Shown piece by piece: positions 26,376-34,835 of a DNA stretch of 64,000 nucleotides. Both the position numbers and the translations under genes were made by a program. Every line of letters begins with the position of its first letter. Within the stretch, counting starts at the first letter, position 1. Below the pieces are notes generated by a model. The model was not told the DNA's origin, ran no database searches, and was given only the letters and a program-made list of their open reading frames with translations. Source of the DNA: Bacteroidota bacterium (GTDB taxonomy: Bacteria > Bacteroidota > Bacteroidia > Bacteroidales > VadinHA17); assembly GCA_029547705.1 (NCBI GenBank), contig JAKPOU010000055.1:156351-220350 (forward strand), in the 5' to 3' direction.

Positions 26376-27551
26376 ATGAAACTGCTTTTTTATAAATATT
26401 ATTTACTGGCAATTGTATTGACATGCCTGCCGGCTTTTTGTGATGGCATGCCGCCGGAGGCCCGGCTGAAGGTGAGACTGTTAAGCGGTTTTAATACGGA
26501 TTCAGTGTCATTCAGTGTTGTAAAGGGGGCATACGGCATGAATTGCTTTCCGTCGGGCTCTGCCTTGCTTGAAAAGGGACAAAGCGCTGTTCTGTTCAGA
26601 AGCGGGGAAAAGCTTGTAATAAAAACCGGAAACAATCCTTTCTGGATAGTCTCTGATTCCGTGATGCTGGAAGGCAGAGACGGCAATGACTCATTCACCC
26701 TGTCCCCGGGTGAGCAGGGGCAGCTTACCAGGCAATATTCAGGAGAACTCCTGTGCAAAGCCGATCTGGGTACCCTGCTTTTAATCGGCAGCTGTGATGA
26801 GGATACGTATATAGCCGGTGTGGTGAAGGCTGAAGGAGGATCAGGAAGGCACCGGGAATATTTCAAGGTACAGGCGGTGATAGCAAGGACATACATGTAC
26901 CGGCATTTGTACAGGCATGCTCCTGACGGGTTCAGTCTCTGCGACGATGTTCATTGTCAGGCTTTCAACGGAATTACAGATGACTCACTCATAATAAGGG
27001 CGGTAGATGAAACACGGAACCTTGTGATCACTGGTCCTGATTCACAACCTATAATTTCAGCATTTCATTCCAACTGCGGAGGAGAAACACTTCCTTCAGA
27101 ACATCTCTGGCTCACGGCTCAGCCTTATCTTAAAAAAGTCAGGGATCCCTATTGTGCTGCATCGCCGAATTCGGAATGGAGGAAAAGTATCCCGGCGAAA
27201 GAGTGGATTGAGTATCTGGGAAGATCAGGCATGCCGGCCCGTCCTGCTGATCCTGCCGTACTGAATTTTAATCAGCCGGTTCGCATGATCAGCTACAGGG
27301 CAGGGAATTTTTCCCTTCCCTTTGTACAGATCAGAAGCGATCTCGGACTCCGCTCATCATTTTTTTCGGTCAGGCTTGAAGGGGATACAGTCATTCTGAG
27401 CGGCAGGGGTTACGGACACGGAGCAGGTCTCTGCCAGGAAGGAGCAATGGTCATGGCTTCAAGAGGCTTTGATTTCAGGAAAATCATCGCATTCTACTAC
27501 AGCGGGGTCAGTGTGACGGAAATACGGACAGTCTCAGCCGGCACAGAATAA
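26376..27551 (+). CDS. SpoIID/LytB-domain protein, secreted
   Basis: 391 residues from the ATG at 26376, 4 bases after the lpxB stop; an upstream in-frame ATG inside lpxB is unlikely because it would precede the signal peptide. A signal peptide (about 1-25) is followed by a SpoIID domain: VVKAEGGSGRHREYFKVQAVIARTY (shown in two parts: VVKAEGG and FKVQAVIARTY), HSNCGGETLPSEHLW and GYGHGAGLCQEGAMVMA near the end. SpoIID is a lytic transglycosylase of the Bacillus spore engulfment machinery; in Gram-negative bacteria such proteins are thought to act on peptidoglycan. Here the catalytic Glu is likely in KAEGG. Function in this organism is inferred. Confidence 0.85.
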   Translation: MKLLFYKYYLLAIVLTCLPAFCDGMPPEARLKVRLLSGFNTDSVSFSVVKGAYGMNCFPSGSALLEKGQSAVLFRSGEKLVIKTGNNPFWIVSDSVMLEGRDGNDSFTLSPGEQGQLTRQYSGELLCKADLGTLLLIGSCDEDTYIAGVVKAEGGSGRHREYFKVQAVIARTYMYRHLYRHAPDGFSLCDDVHCQAFNGITDDSLIIRAVDETRNLVITGPDSQPIISAFHSNCGGETLPSEHLWLTAQPYLKKVRDPYCAASPNSEWRKSIPAKEWIEYLGRSGMPARPADPAVLNFNQPVRMISYRAGNFSLPFVQIRSDLGLRSSFFSVRLEGDTVILSGRGYGHGAGLCQEGAMVMASRGFDFRKIIAFYYSGVSVTEIRTVSAGTE

Positions 27552-27585
27552 AAAATTTCATTATTTTTGTGTGTCACTATTCGCT

Positions 27586-28329
27586 ATGTTTGCAATATTC
27601 AGAAAGGAGATAAGCGGTTTTTTCAGCAGTCTGACCGGCTATGTGGTCATTACAGTCTTCCTGCTGGTCAATGCCCTTTTCATGTGGGTTTTTCCCGGTG
27701 AATGGAATGTACTGGAAAACGGCTATGCCGGACTTGAAACCCTGTTCTTCATTTCCCCCTGGGTTTTCCTTTTTCTTGTCCCTGCCGTTACCATGCGCAT
27801 GATTGCCGAGGAAAAGCGGCTGGGAACCATTGAGCTTCTGTATTCCAGACCGGTAAGCGAAAGGGAAATAATATGGGCCAAGTATCTGGCTTCCGTGGTG
27901 CTGGTAATCCTGGCGCTTCTGCCCTGCCTGGTGTTTTATATTTCAGTTCATAATCTGGGTGAGACTCCGGGAAACCTCGACAAGGGTGGTACGGCAGGAG
28001 CCTTCATCGGTTTGTTTTTTCTTGCAGCCATTTATGCTTCTGCAGGAATCCTTGCATCTTCCCTCACCGATAACCAGGTGATTGCTTTTATTCTGGCTGT
28101 GCTGGCATGTTTTATCATGTATGCAGGCTTTGATTCCTTTGCTTATCTGCCGGGACTGAAAAAAGCTGATGAATTTCTTGCCGGTCTCGGGATAAATGAA
28201 CATTACAGATCAGTGAGCAGGGGAGTCCTGGATATCAGGGATGCGGTATATTTTATTGCTGTAGTGCTTATTTTCAACGAAGCGTCCAGGCTGGTACTCG
28301 TATCGCGTAAATGGAGAAAAAAGAACTGA
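27586..28329 (+). CDS. gldF: Gliding-motility-associated ABC transporter permease GldF
   Basis: 247 residues from the ATG at 27586 with six membrane segments. It begins MFAIFRKEISGFFSSLTGYVV (initial part MFAIFRKEISGFF), the standard GldF start, and contains RMIAEEKRLGTIELLYSRPVS, a cytoplasmic loop typical of ABC-2 permeases. A GTG at 27571 could add five residues, but a TAnnTTTG element at 27562-27569 puts transcription start close to it, so the ATG is preferred. The partner ATPase GldA is not in the window. Present in many non-gliding Bacteroidota, so motility cannot be concluded. Confidence 0.88.
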   Translation: MFAIFRKEISGFFSSLTGYVVITVFLLVNALFMWVFPGEWNVLENGYAGLETLFFISPWVFLFLVPAVTMRMIAEEKRLGTIELLYSRPVSEREIIWAKYLASVVLVILALLPCLVFYISVHNLGETPGNLDKGGTAGAFIGLFFLAAIYASAGILASSLTDNQVIAFILAVLACFIMYAGFDSFAYLPGLKKADEFLAGLGINEHYRSVSRGVLDIRDAVYFIAVVLIFNEASRLVLVSRKWRKKN

Positions 28330-28332
28330 AAC

Positions 28333-30048
28333 ATGCAGAAAGCCGGGCAGAATGAAAATATAAGGATAAAGGAATGGCTTCAGTTTCTGATCAGGATTGC
28401 TGCTGTTATAGTGATTGCCCTGCTTCTTTCACTTCTCCGGATAAGAATCGACCTGACGGAAGACAGAAGGTATACTCTTTCAGAACCAACCCGCCGTATA
28501 CTGGCCGGTACGAAGAATGACATATTCATACAGGTTTATCTTGACGGTGACATGCCGGTTCCGCTCAAACGCCTGAGGAGATCTGTGAAGGAGATGCTGG
28601 AGGAGTTCAGGGTTGCATCCAAGCGAAAGATTGACTATGAGTTCATAAATCCTGCCGATGCCAGGGATCCCCGGCAAAGGGAGGCACAATATGCTTCCCT
28701 GTACAACAAGGGTTTGAATCCGGTCAATATTCAGGCCAGCGACAGTGAGGGAGGCAAGACCCAGAAAATGATCTTCCCCGGAATGCTGATAAATTACAAT
28801 GAAATAGAAGTGCCTGTCAATTTTCTTAAAAACAATCCCTCGGTCCCCTACGAACAGAATATTCTGCATTCCATTGAAGGTCTTGAATATGAGATGATTC
28901 AGACAATTGCAACCGTGAGTTCGGATACGGTGTATAAAGTCGCTTTTCTCGAGGGCCATAATGAACTCGCAGAGATTGATGTTGCGGACATAACGATTCA
29001 TCTGGCAAAATTCTTTACAATAGACCGGGGTGCAATCAACGGCCGCCATGGTATTCTGGACAATTACGCCGCTGTTGTCATTGCAGGTCCCGCAAAGGAA
29101 TTCAGCGAGTCAGACAAGCTGGTACTTGACCAGTATATTATGAACGGAGGCAAGGTGCTGTGGCTGGCGGAACAGGTTGAAGTGAATGCCGACAGCCTGG
29201 CAACAGGCGGGACAATAGGCCTGTACAGGCCTCTGAATATTGAGGATCAGCTATTCAGGTACGGAGTGCGGATTAATCCCGAAGTAATACAGGATCTTGA
29301 CTGCATGGTTATCAGGGTGGCTGTTTCAGCCGGGGAGCAGCAACAGATGGTTCCGGCACCCTGGGTATATTATCCCAGATTGTATCCCAGTCAGGACCAT
29401 CCCATTACAAAAAATCTTAACAGGATAAAAGGGATGTTTGTCAACACCATTGACACTGTGGGACTGGACCCGGCAATAAGGAAAACGGTTCTGCTCACCA
29501 GTTCGGCTCAGTCCAGAACCATTACTCCCCCCGTGATAATACGTCTGAAAGAAGCGGAACAGCTGCCTGATGAGCAGCAGTACAGCAAGTCTCATTTGTC
29601 TGCAGCCGTGCTTCTTGAAGGTGTTTTTCCCTCAGCTTTCAGAAACAGGATGATTTCCGGCCTTGCGGACGGGAAGGATTTTGCATTCAGGGACAGTAGT
29701 GAGGAAACAAGGATGATTGTTGTTGCCGACGGGGATATCATCCGCAATGAGGTCAGGAGGATGGGAAACCAGGGGACTCCATATCCGCTGGGCCAGGACA
29801 GGCTGACAGGGGAAATGATGGGCAACAGGGATTTTATAATCAATTGCCTGAATTACCTTGTTGATGATCATGGCCTGATGGAGCTGAGGTCACGGGAAAT
29901 GAAGCTGAGGCTTCTCGACAGGACAAGAATCAGGGAGGAAAAGCTTTTCTGGCAGATGGTCAATCTTGTTGTTCCCGTACTGCTTGTAATAATGTCAGGA
30001 CTGGCGTACAGCTATTTCAGGAAAAGGATTTATACACGGCAGGGATGA
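28333..30048 (+). CDS. gldG: GldG-like ABC transporter auxiliary component
   Basis: 571 residues: a cytoplasmic N-terminus, one membrane segment (about 20-40, FLIRIAAVIVIALLLSLL), a long periplasmic ABC-transporter-auxiliary domain opening with RIDLTEDRRYTLSEPTRRIL, and a C-terminal membrane segment near 545-563. This is the GldG family (DUF4350/Gldg-like), always downstream of gldF. It starts 3 bases after gldF and overlaps the next gene by 4 bases. Confidence 0.88.
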   Translation: MQKAGQNENIRIKEWLQFLIRIAAVIVIALLLSLLRIRIDLTEDRRYTLSEPTRRILAGTKNDIFIQVYLDGDMPVPLKRLRRSVKEMLEEFRVASKRKIDYEFINPADARDPRQREAQYASLYNKGLNPVNIQASDSEGGKTQKMIFPGMLINYNEIEVPVNFLKNNPSVPYEQNILHSIEGLEYEMIQTIATVSSDTVYKVAFLEGHNELAEIDVADITIHLAKFFTIDRGAINGRHGILDNYAAVVIAGPAKEFSESDKLVLDQYIMNGGKVLWLAEQVEVNADSLATGGTIGLYRPLNIEDQLFRYGVRINPEVIQDLDCMVIRVAVSAGEQQQMVPAPWVYYPRLYPSQDHPITKNLNRIKGMFVNTIDTVGLDPAIRKTVLLTSSAQSRTITPPVIIRLKEAEQLPDEQQYSKSHLSAAVLLEGVFPSAFRNRMISGLADGKDFAFRDSSEETRMIVVADGDIIRNEVRRMGNQGTPYPLGQDRLTGEMMGNRDFIINCLNYLVDDHGLMELRSREMKLRLLDRTRIREEKLFWQMVNLVVPVLLVIMSGLAYSYFRKRIYTRQG

Positions 30049-31019
30049 AAGGCAATGCATATTTGAGGATTCTGCTGCCTGCCGGGGTACTGGTCCTTCT
30101 GATACTGGTTTTCTTTCTTGTCAGAAACAGATCGCCCTTCGGCAAAGCGGAAACCAGGTTTTCAGGCGGTGCCGGCAGTGAAATCACAGCTTTTGAAATC
30201 TCGTCAGCCGGCAGGAAAGTGCTTCTTTCATACAGGGACGGTGTATGGAAAGTGAATCAGGATGCAGAAGCCCGGAAAAGCATCACACTCTTTGCACTGA
30301 GGGTACTGAAGGAGATGAGGATCAAATCGCCCGTCTCGGCCGGAATGTTTTACGATCAGATAGTGGCAAAGGGCATCCGGCCCGTAAAGGTGAAAGTGTA
30401 TGAGAAGAAAAGACTTCCGAGAACATTCTATGTTTACCGGACCTCATCAAACAAATACGGGAATATCATGAAGGCAAAAGAGCGCAGCAGGCCCTTTGTC
30501 GTTCACTTCCCGGGCTTTGAGGGAGACATAGGTTCATTGTTCATCGCCGAAGAGATGTTCTGGAAGCCCTTCATCCTTTTCAATCTCCTTCCTTCGGAAA
30601 TATCATCCGTGACCCTTGATAATTATGCCGATCCGCCGGCATCCTTCAGGATCAGCACCGGCGGAGAATCATTCAGGCTTTCGGATTTGCACACTTACCT
30701 TACGGGGTGGGATACATCAAGGCTTAAAAGGTATATATCCTACTATACGATGGTACCTTTTGAGAGCTGGGCCTTTGATATGGCGGAAGATGAAAAGGCC
30801 CTGCTGGCAAATCAAAAGCCCGCCTACAGGATCACTGTCACTACAAATGAGGGGGAAAACAAAGGACTTGACCTGTGGGAAAGAGTAAGTGACGGAAAAA
30901 CCGATGCCGGCCGCTTGTGGGGGAAAACGGATGACAGTGAGGATTACATGATAATCCGGTATTTTGACATTGACCCGCTGCTTAGAAAACTGAGCTATTT
31001 TTATCCCGACCGGAAATAA
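30045..31019 (+). CDS. Membrane-anchored DUF4340-like protein
   Basis: 324 residues with one N-terminal membrane segment (about 7-26) and a periplasmic beta-rich body containing EITAFEISSAGRKVLLSYRDGVW, split as EITAFEI and LSYRDGVWKVN, which resembles DUF4340 repeats. Proteins of this kind sit behind gldF-gldG and are thought to belong to the same export machinery. The ATGA overlap with gldG shows translational coupling. No enzymatic motif is visible. Confidence 0.68.
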   Translation: MKGNAYLRILLPAGVLVLLILVFFLVRNRSPFGKAETRFSGGAGSEITAFEISSAGRKVLLSYRDGVWKVNQDAEARKSITLFALRVLKEMRIKSPVSAGMFYDQIVAKGIRPVKVKVYEKKRLPRTFYVYRTSSNKYGNIMKAKERSRPFVVHFPGFEGDIGSLFIAEEMFWKPFILFNLLPSEISSVTLDNYADPPASFRISTGGESFRLSDLHTYLTGWDTSRLKRYISYYTMVPFESWAFDMAEDEKALLANQKPAYRITVTTNEGENKGLDLWERVSDGKTDAGRLWGKTDDSEDYMIIRYFDIDPLLRKLSYFYPDRK

Positions 31020-31157
31020 CAGGGCTGCCTGATCAGATCCGGATGATCCGCCGGTATGTCACTTCCCTTATTAGTCAAATCCTTTGGTGAACAGGAAATT
31101 GTTCATATGATTCAGATATCAGCCCCGGACTTTATTAAACGATAAGTTGTATTTAAA

Positions 31158-31188
31158 TTTGAATGAATATATTTTTTTTGTAATATTG
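31158..31188 (+). promoter_or_regulatory. Probable dnaN promoter
   Basis: TTTG at 31158-31161, 19 bases, then TAATATTG at 31181-31188 (one mismatch to TAnnTTTG). Transcription would start near 31195 and leave about 90 bases of leader before dnaN. The rest of the 267-base gap (31020-31286) is AT-rich with nothing else I can identify. Confidence 0.5.
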
Positions 31189-31286
31189 ATAGCTGTGAAT
31201 CAGGTCATATCTGTTGATCTAATTCATTAAGAGTTAGTTGTATAAGTAAATACAAAGCTGAATAAATAATTTAAACGTATAATAAT

Positions 31287-32417
31287 ATGAAATTTGTAGT
31301 ATCCAGCACTGAATTACTTGGTCATCTTCAAGCTATAAGCAGGGTTATAAGTTCAAAGAACACACTTCCCATTCTGGATAATTTCCTTTTCAGTCTTTCG
31401 GGAAATGATCTGGAGATAACAGCTTCAGATCTTGAATCAACCCTCATAACAAGATTGAAGCTCGAGAATACCGAAGGAGACGGCATTATTGCCCTGCCGG
31501 CAAGGTTATTGCTGGATACCCTGAAAGAGTTTTCAGCCCAGCCTCTCACCTTTGACATTAATCTGGAAACAATGGGTGTTGTTCTTACTTCAGAGAACGG
31601 GAAATTCACGATGATGGGTCTGAATGGAATTGATTTCCCGGCTCTTCCCGTCATCAGAGAGGATAATAAATTCTCCTTTACCATTAATGCCGAAGTGATG
31701 CTCGCCGGCATTAACAGAACGCTCTTCGCCACTGCAGATGATGAACTGCGTCCGGTAATGGGAGGGATTTTCATTGACATATCCACAGACATGCTAACCT
31801 TCGTTGCCTCGGATGCGCATAAACTGGTCAGGTACCAGAGAACAGACGCCCGGGCGGACGATCTGGCTTCCTTCATTCTTCCCAAAAAGCCCGCTTCACT
31901 GCTGAAGAATATCCTGCCAAGGGAATCAGGACCCTTTGTTGTTGAATTCGATAATAAAAATGCCTTTTTTAATCTGAATGATTATATGGTAATCTGCAGG
32001 CTGGTAGAAGGCAATTATCCCAATTACAGTTCGGTGATTCCCAAAAACAATCCCAGGAAGGTAACCATCGACAGGGTGGAGTTCTACAATTCCCTTAAAA
32101 GAGTATCGGTATTCTCCAACCAGGCGAGCAATCTTGTCAAACTTCAGCTGAAAGGAAATGAAATCACCGTTTCTGCGCAGGATCTGGATTTTTCCATTTC
32201 TGCCAATGAAAGGATCAAGTGCCAGTACGAGGGAGATAATGTGGAAATAGGATTCAAATCGGTCTTCCTGCTTGAAATACTTGCAAACATCTCTTCACAG
32301 GAAGTGATGATTGAACTTGCCGATCCGACAAGGGCCGGACTATTCCTTCCGGCAGAGACTGAAAATGCTGCGGAAGATCTCCTGATGCTGCTTATGCCCA
32401 TGATGATAAATGCCTGA
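31287..32417 (+). CDS. dnaN: DNA polymerase III beta subunit (sliding clamp)
   Basis: 376 residues with the three-fold clamp architecture (domains about 1-125, 126-247, 248-376). It begins MKFVVSSTELLGHLQAISRVI and ends with LLMLLMPMMINA, whose MPM block is part of the peptide-binding groove region of clamps. Encircles DNA and tethers the replicase and other clamp-binding proteins. Not linked to dnaA in this window. Followed after three bases by a 3'-5' exonuclease. Confidence 0.97.
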   Translation: MKFVVSSTELLGHLQAISRVISSKNTLPILDNFLFSLSGNDLEITASDLESTLITRLKLENTEGDGIIALPARLLLDTLKEFSAQPLTFDINLETMGVVLTSENGKFTMMGLNGIDFPALPVIREDNKFSFTINAEVMLAGINRTLFATADDELRPVMGGIFIDISTDMLTFVASDAHKLVRYQRTDARADDLASFILPKKPASLLKNILPRESGPFVVEFDNKNAFFNLNDYMVICRLVEGNYPNYSSVIPKNNPRKVTIDRVEFYNSLKRVSVFSNQASNLVKLQLKGNEITVSAQDLDFSISANERIKCQYEGDNVEIGFKSVFLLEILANISSQEVMIELADPTRAGLFLPAETENAAEDLLMLLMPMMINA

Positions 32418-32420
32418 TAA

Positions 32421-33197
32421 TTGGAACTCAATCTCAAACGCCCGATAGTATTTATTGATCTCGAAACAACAGGCATCAATGTTTCAGCAGATCGCATTGT
32501 AGAGATATCTGCACTGAAAATCAACCCCAACGGTACTGAACAGTGGATGACAAGCCTGGTCAATCCTGAAATGCCCATCCCTCCTAAAGTAACTGAAATA
32601 CATGGTATTACCGACAGTGATGTTGCCGCTGCACCAACATTCAGGGAAATAGCAAAAAATCTTGCTGCTTTTCTTGAAGGATGCGACCTGGCAGGTTTCA
32701 ATGCCATGAAATTTGATATGCCGCTTCTGGCGGAGGAATTTCTAAGAACGAACGTGGATTTCAATTTCAGGAAAAGAAAATATGTTGATGTCCAGATTAT
32801 TTTTCATAAAAAGGAACAACGTACCCTGGAGGCTGCCTATAAATTCTACTGCAGGAAGGAACTGAAGGATGCCCACAGTGCTTCTGCCGATACCCAGGCA
32901 ACCTATGAGGTGCTGAAAGCCCAGCTTGACACTTATCCTGATCTTGAAAATGATATAGACAAGCTGGCAGATTTCAGTTCCTATAATAACAATGTTGATT
33001 TTGCCGGCAGGATCATTCTTGATGAAAACGGCACGGAAGTGTTTAATTTCGGGAAACATAAGGGAAGGATGGTAGAGGAAGTGCTGAGGGAGGAACCTTC
33101 CTATTATTCCTGGATGATGAACGGGGATTTTCCCCTGTACACCAAGAAAATACTTACAGAAATCAAACTCAGGACATTCGGAAACAAGCAGGTATAA
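32421..33197 (+). CDS. DEDDh-type 3'-5' exonuclease (DnaQ-like), TTG start
   Basis: 258 residues. Exo I is VFIDLETTGI (Asp and Glu, near residue 12), the PEMPIPPKVTEIHGITDSDV block follows, Exo II is LAGFNAMKFDMPLL, and Exo III is DAHSASADTQATYEVL with the final His/Asp pair. All DEDDh catalytic residues appear present. The first in-frame ATG lies beyond Exo I, so the start must be the TTG at 32421, three bases after the dnaN stop. The C-terminal 70 residues (FNFGKHKGRMVEEV onward) are a small domain common in Bacteroidota exonucleases of this kind. Co-expression with the clamp suggests a proofreading or repair role. Confidence 0.9.
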   Translation: MELNLKRPIVFIDLETTGINVSADRIVEISALKINPNGTEQWMTSLVNPEMPIPPKVTEIHGITDSDVAAAPTFREIAKNLAAFLEGCDLAGFNAMKFDMPLLAEEFLRTNVDFNFRKRKYVDVQIIFHKKEQRTLEAAYKFYCRKELKDAHSASADTQATYEVLKAQLDTYPDLENDIDKLADFSSYNNNVDFAGRIILDENGTEVFNFGKHKGRMVEEVLREEPSYYSWMMNGDFPLYTKKILTEIKLRTFGNKQV

Positions 33198-33248
33198 AAG
33201 AAGTAATAATTGTTTTCAGGATATATTTTTTAACCTAATACTGACATC

Positions 33249-34553
33249 ATGAAAGAAATGAAAAAAGAAACCAGAAGAGAGTTCATTAAAAAATCGGCAG
33301 GGGCAGCTGCGGTTCTTTCCATGCCTGCAATAATTCCGGCAGGCTCCTTCGGGGCCAACGGAAAAGTATCGGTGGCAGTAATCGGACTCAATGGCCGGGG
33401 GAAAAGCCACATTCAGGGTTTTATGAATCTTCCGGATGCCGAAGTTACCTGTCTTTGCGACTGTGACCTCAATGTTCTGGATCCGGCGGTTAAGGAGTTT
33501 GAAGCCAGATATTCGAAAAAGGTGAATAAACAGCAGGATCTGAGAAAGGTATTTGAAGACAAATCTATTGACGCTGTGGGTATTGCTACTCCGAACCACT
33601 GGCATGCCCTTGCAACCATCTGGGCCTGCCAGGCAGGAAAGGACGTTTATGTAGAGAAACCGGGCTCTCACAATATATTCGAAGGCCGCAAGATGGTTGA
33701 AGCTGCAAACAAGTATGACAGAATAGTGCAGCACGGCGTTCAGCTGCGCAGTTCCGTCGCGGTAAAGGAGGCTGTTCACCATCTTCGCAACGGACTGATA
33801 GGAAGGGTGTACATGGCAAGGGGACTGGTTTTCCGCTGGAGAGGAGATATAGGAAAGAAGGGACCCGGCACGGTACCGAAGGGACTCGATTATGATCTCT
33901 GGACCGGTCCTGCAGAGATGAAACCCTATTCGGAAGACTGGGTGCATTATAACTGGCACTGGCACTGGAACTGGGGAAACGGCGATGTGGGCAACCAGGG
34001 TATTCACGAAACAGACCTTTGCATGTGGGGCTTGGATGTGGGACTTCCTGAAGTGATTACAGCCGGAGGAGGGAAATTTGTATTCGATGATTCAAAAGAA
34101 ACACCTGAAGTGCTCTCATCTACATATCACTATCCGAAGGAAAAGAAATTCATTGAGTTTGAGGTCCGTCCGTGGATGACCAATGCAGAGAACGGAGTAA
34201 CCGTGGGGAATATTTTCTATGGAACGGAAGGTTACCTGGTAGTATATAATTATGACCGCTATGAATCCTTCCTCGGAAGAGACTATAAACCCGGTCCTTC
34301 GCGCAGGGAAGGCGGAGATCATTACAAAAATTTCATTGATGCCGTAGTTGCTCATGACAGGAAAATACTGAACGCCCCTGTTGAAACGGCACATCTTTCA
34401 TCGGCTCTTGCACATCTTGGCAATATAGCATACAGGACCGGGCGGACCCTTTACTTTAATCCTGAAACTGAAAAATTTGTCGGGGATGCGGATGCCGATA
34501 AATATCTTACCAGGCCGGGCAGGCCGCCTTTTGTGGTTCCGGAAGTGGTTTAG
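33249..34553 (+). CDS. Gfo/Idh/MocA family oxidoreductase with Tat signal
   Basis: 434 residues. The N-terminus has a twin-arginine signal (TRREFIKKSAGAAAV, residues 8-22). The NAD(P)-binding Rossmann domain follows (VAVIGLNGRGKSHIQGF near 42, with GxNGRG as the glycine motif) and the family's EKPGSHNIFEGRKMVEAA segment carries the conserved EKP lysine. The C-terminal beta-sheet domain includes WHWHWNWGNGDVGNQGIHE, a His/Trp-rich segment seen in the secreted Bacteroidota branch. Such enzymes oxidise or reduce sugars or cyclitols, or act as glycosidases using NAD. The exported location and unusual histidines make the substrate unknown. A tatA/E gene follows 70 bases later. Confidence 0.87.
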   Translation: MKEMKKETRREFIKKSAGAAAVLSMPAIIPAGSFGANGKVSVAVIGLNGRGKSHIQGFMNLPDAEVTCLCDCDLNVLDPAVKEFEARYSKKVNKQQDLRKVFEDKSIDAVGIATPNHWHALATIWACQAGKDVYVEKPGSHNIFEGRKMVEAANKYDRIVQHGVQLRSSVAVKEAVHHLRNGLIGRVYMARGLVFRWRGDIGKKGPGTVPKGLDYDLWTGPAEMKPYSEDWVHYNWHWHWNWGNGDVGNQGIHETDLCMWGLDVGLPEVITAGGGKFVFDDSKETPEVLSSTYHYPKEKKFIEFEVRPWMTNAENGVTVGNIFYGTEGYLVVYNYDRYESFLGRDYKPGPSRREGGDHYKNFIDAVVAHDRKILNAPVETAHLSSALAHLGNIAYRTGRTLYFNPETEKFVGDADADKYLTRPGRPPFVVPEVV

Positions 34554-34623
34554 CCGGCATAGTGAGATTTGTTAATCAGTTTTACTTATACTATTTTTAC
34601 AGGGTAATTTAAACTCTTGAAGA

Positions 34624-34812
34624 ATGGGAAATTTTGGATTAACTGAGATCATTCTCATTTTGCTGGTTGTCGTCCTTCTTTTCGGAGGAAGGAAAATACC
34701 TGAAATGATGAAGGGACTCGGACAGGGAATGAAGGAATTCAAGAAGGCATCCATGGCTGATGACGAGCCTGAAAAAATGCATGCTGAGGACAAGACTGAA
34801 ACAAAGGAATAG
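34624..34812 (+). CDS. tatA: Twin-arginine translocase TatA/E-type subunit
   Basis: 62 residues. One membrane segment ([16 protein letters not shown], residues 7-22), the [20 protein letters not shown] amphipathic helix, and an acidic C-terminal tail. This is the classic TatA/E layout; the TatA or TatE distinction cannot be made. It lies between a Tat-signal oxidoreductase and the divergent amidase, close to a second Tat-signal protein at 38825. No tatC is in the window. Confidence 0.92.
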   Translation: MGNFGLTEIILILLVVVLLFGGRKIPEMMKGLGQGMKEFKKASMADDEPEKMHAEDKTETKE

Positions 34813-34835
34813 AAACCGGCATATCTCCGGGCAGT

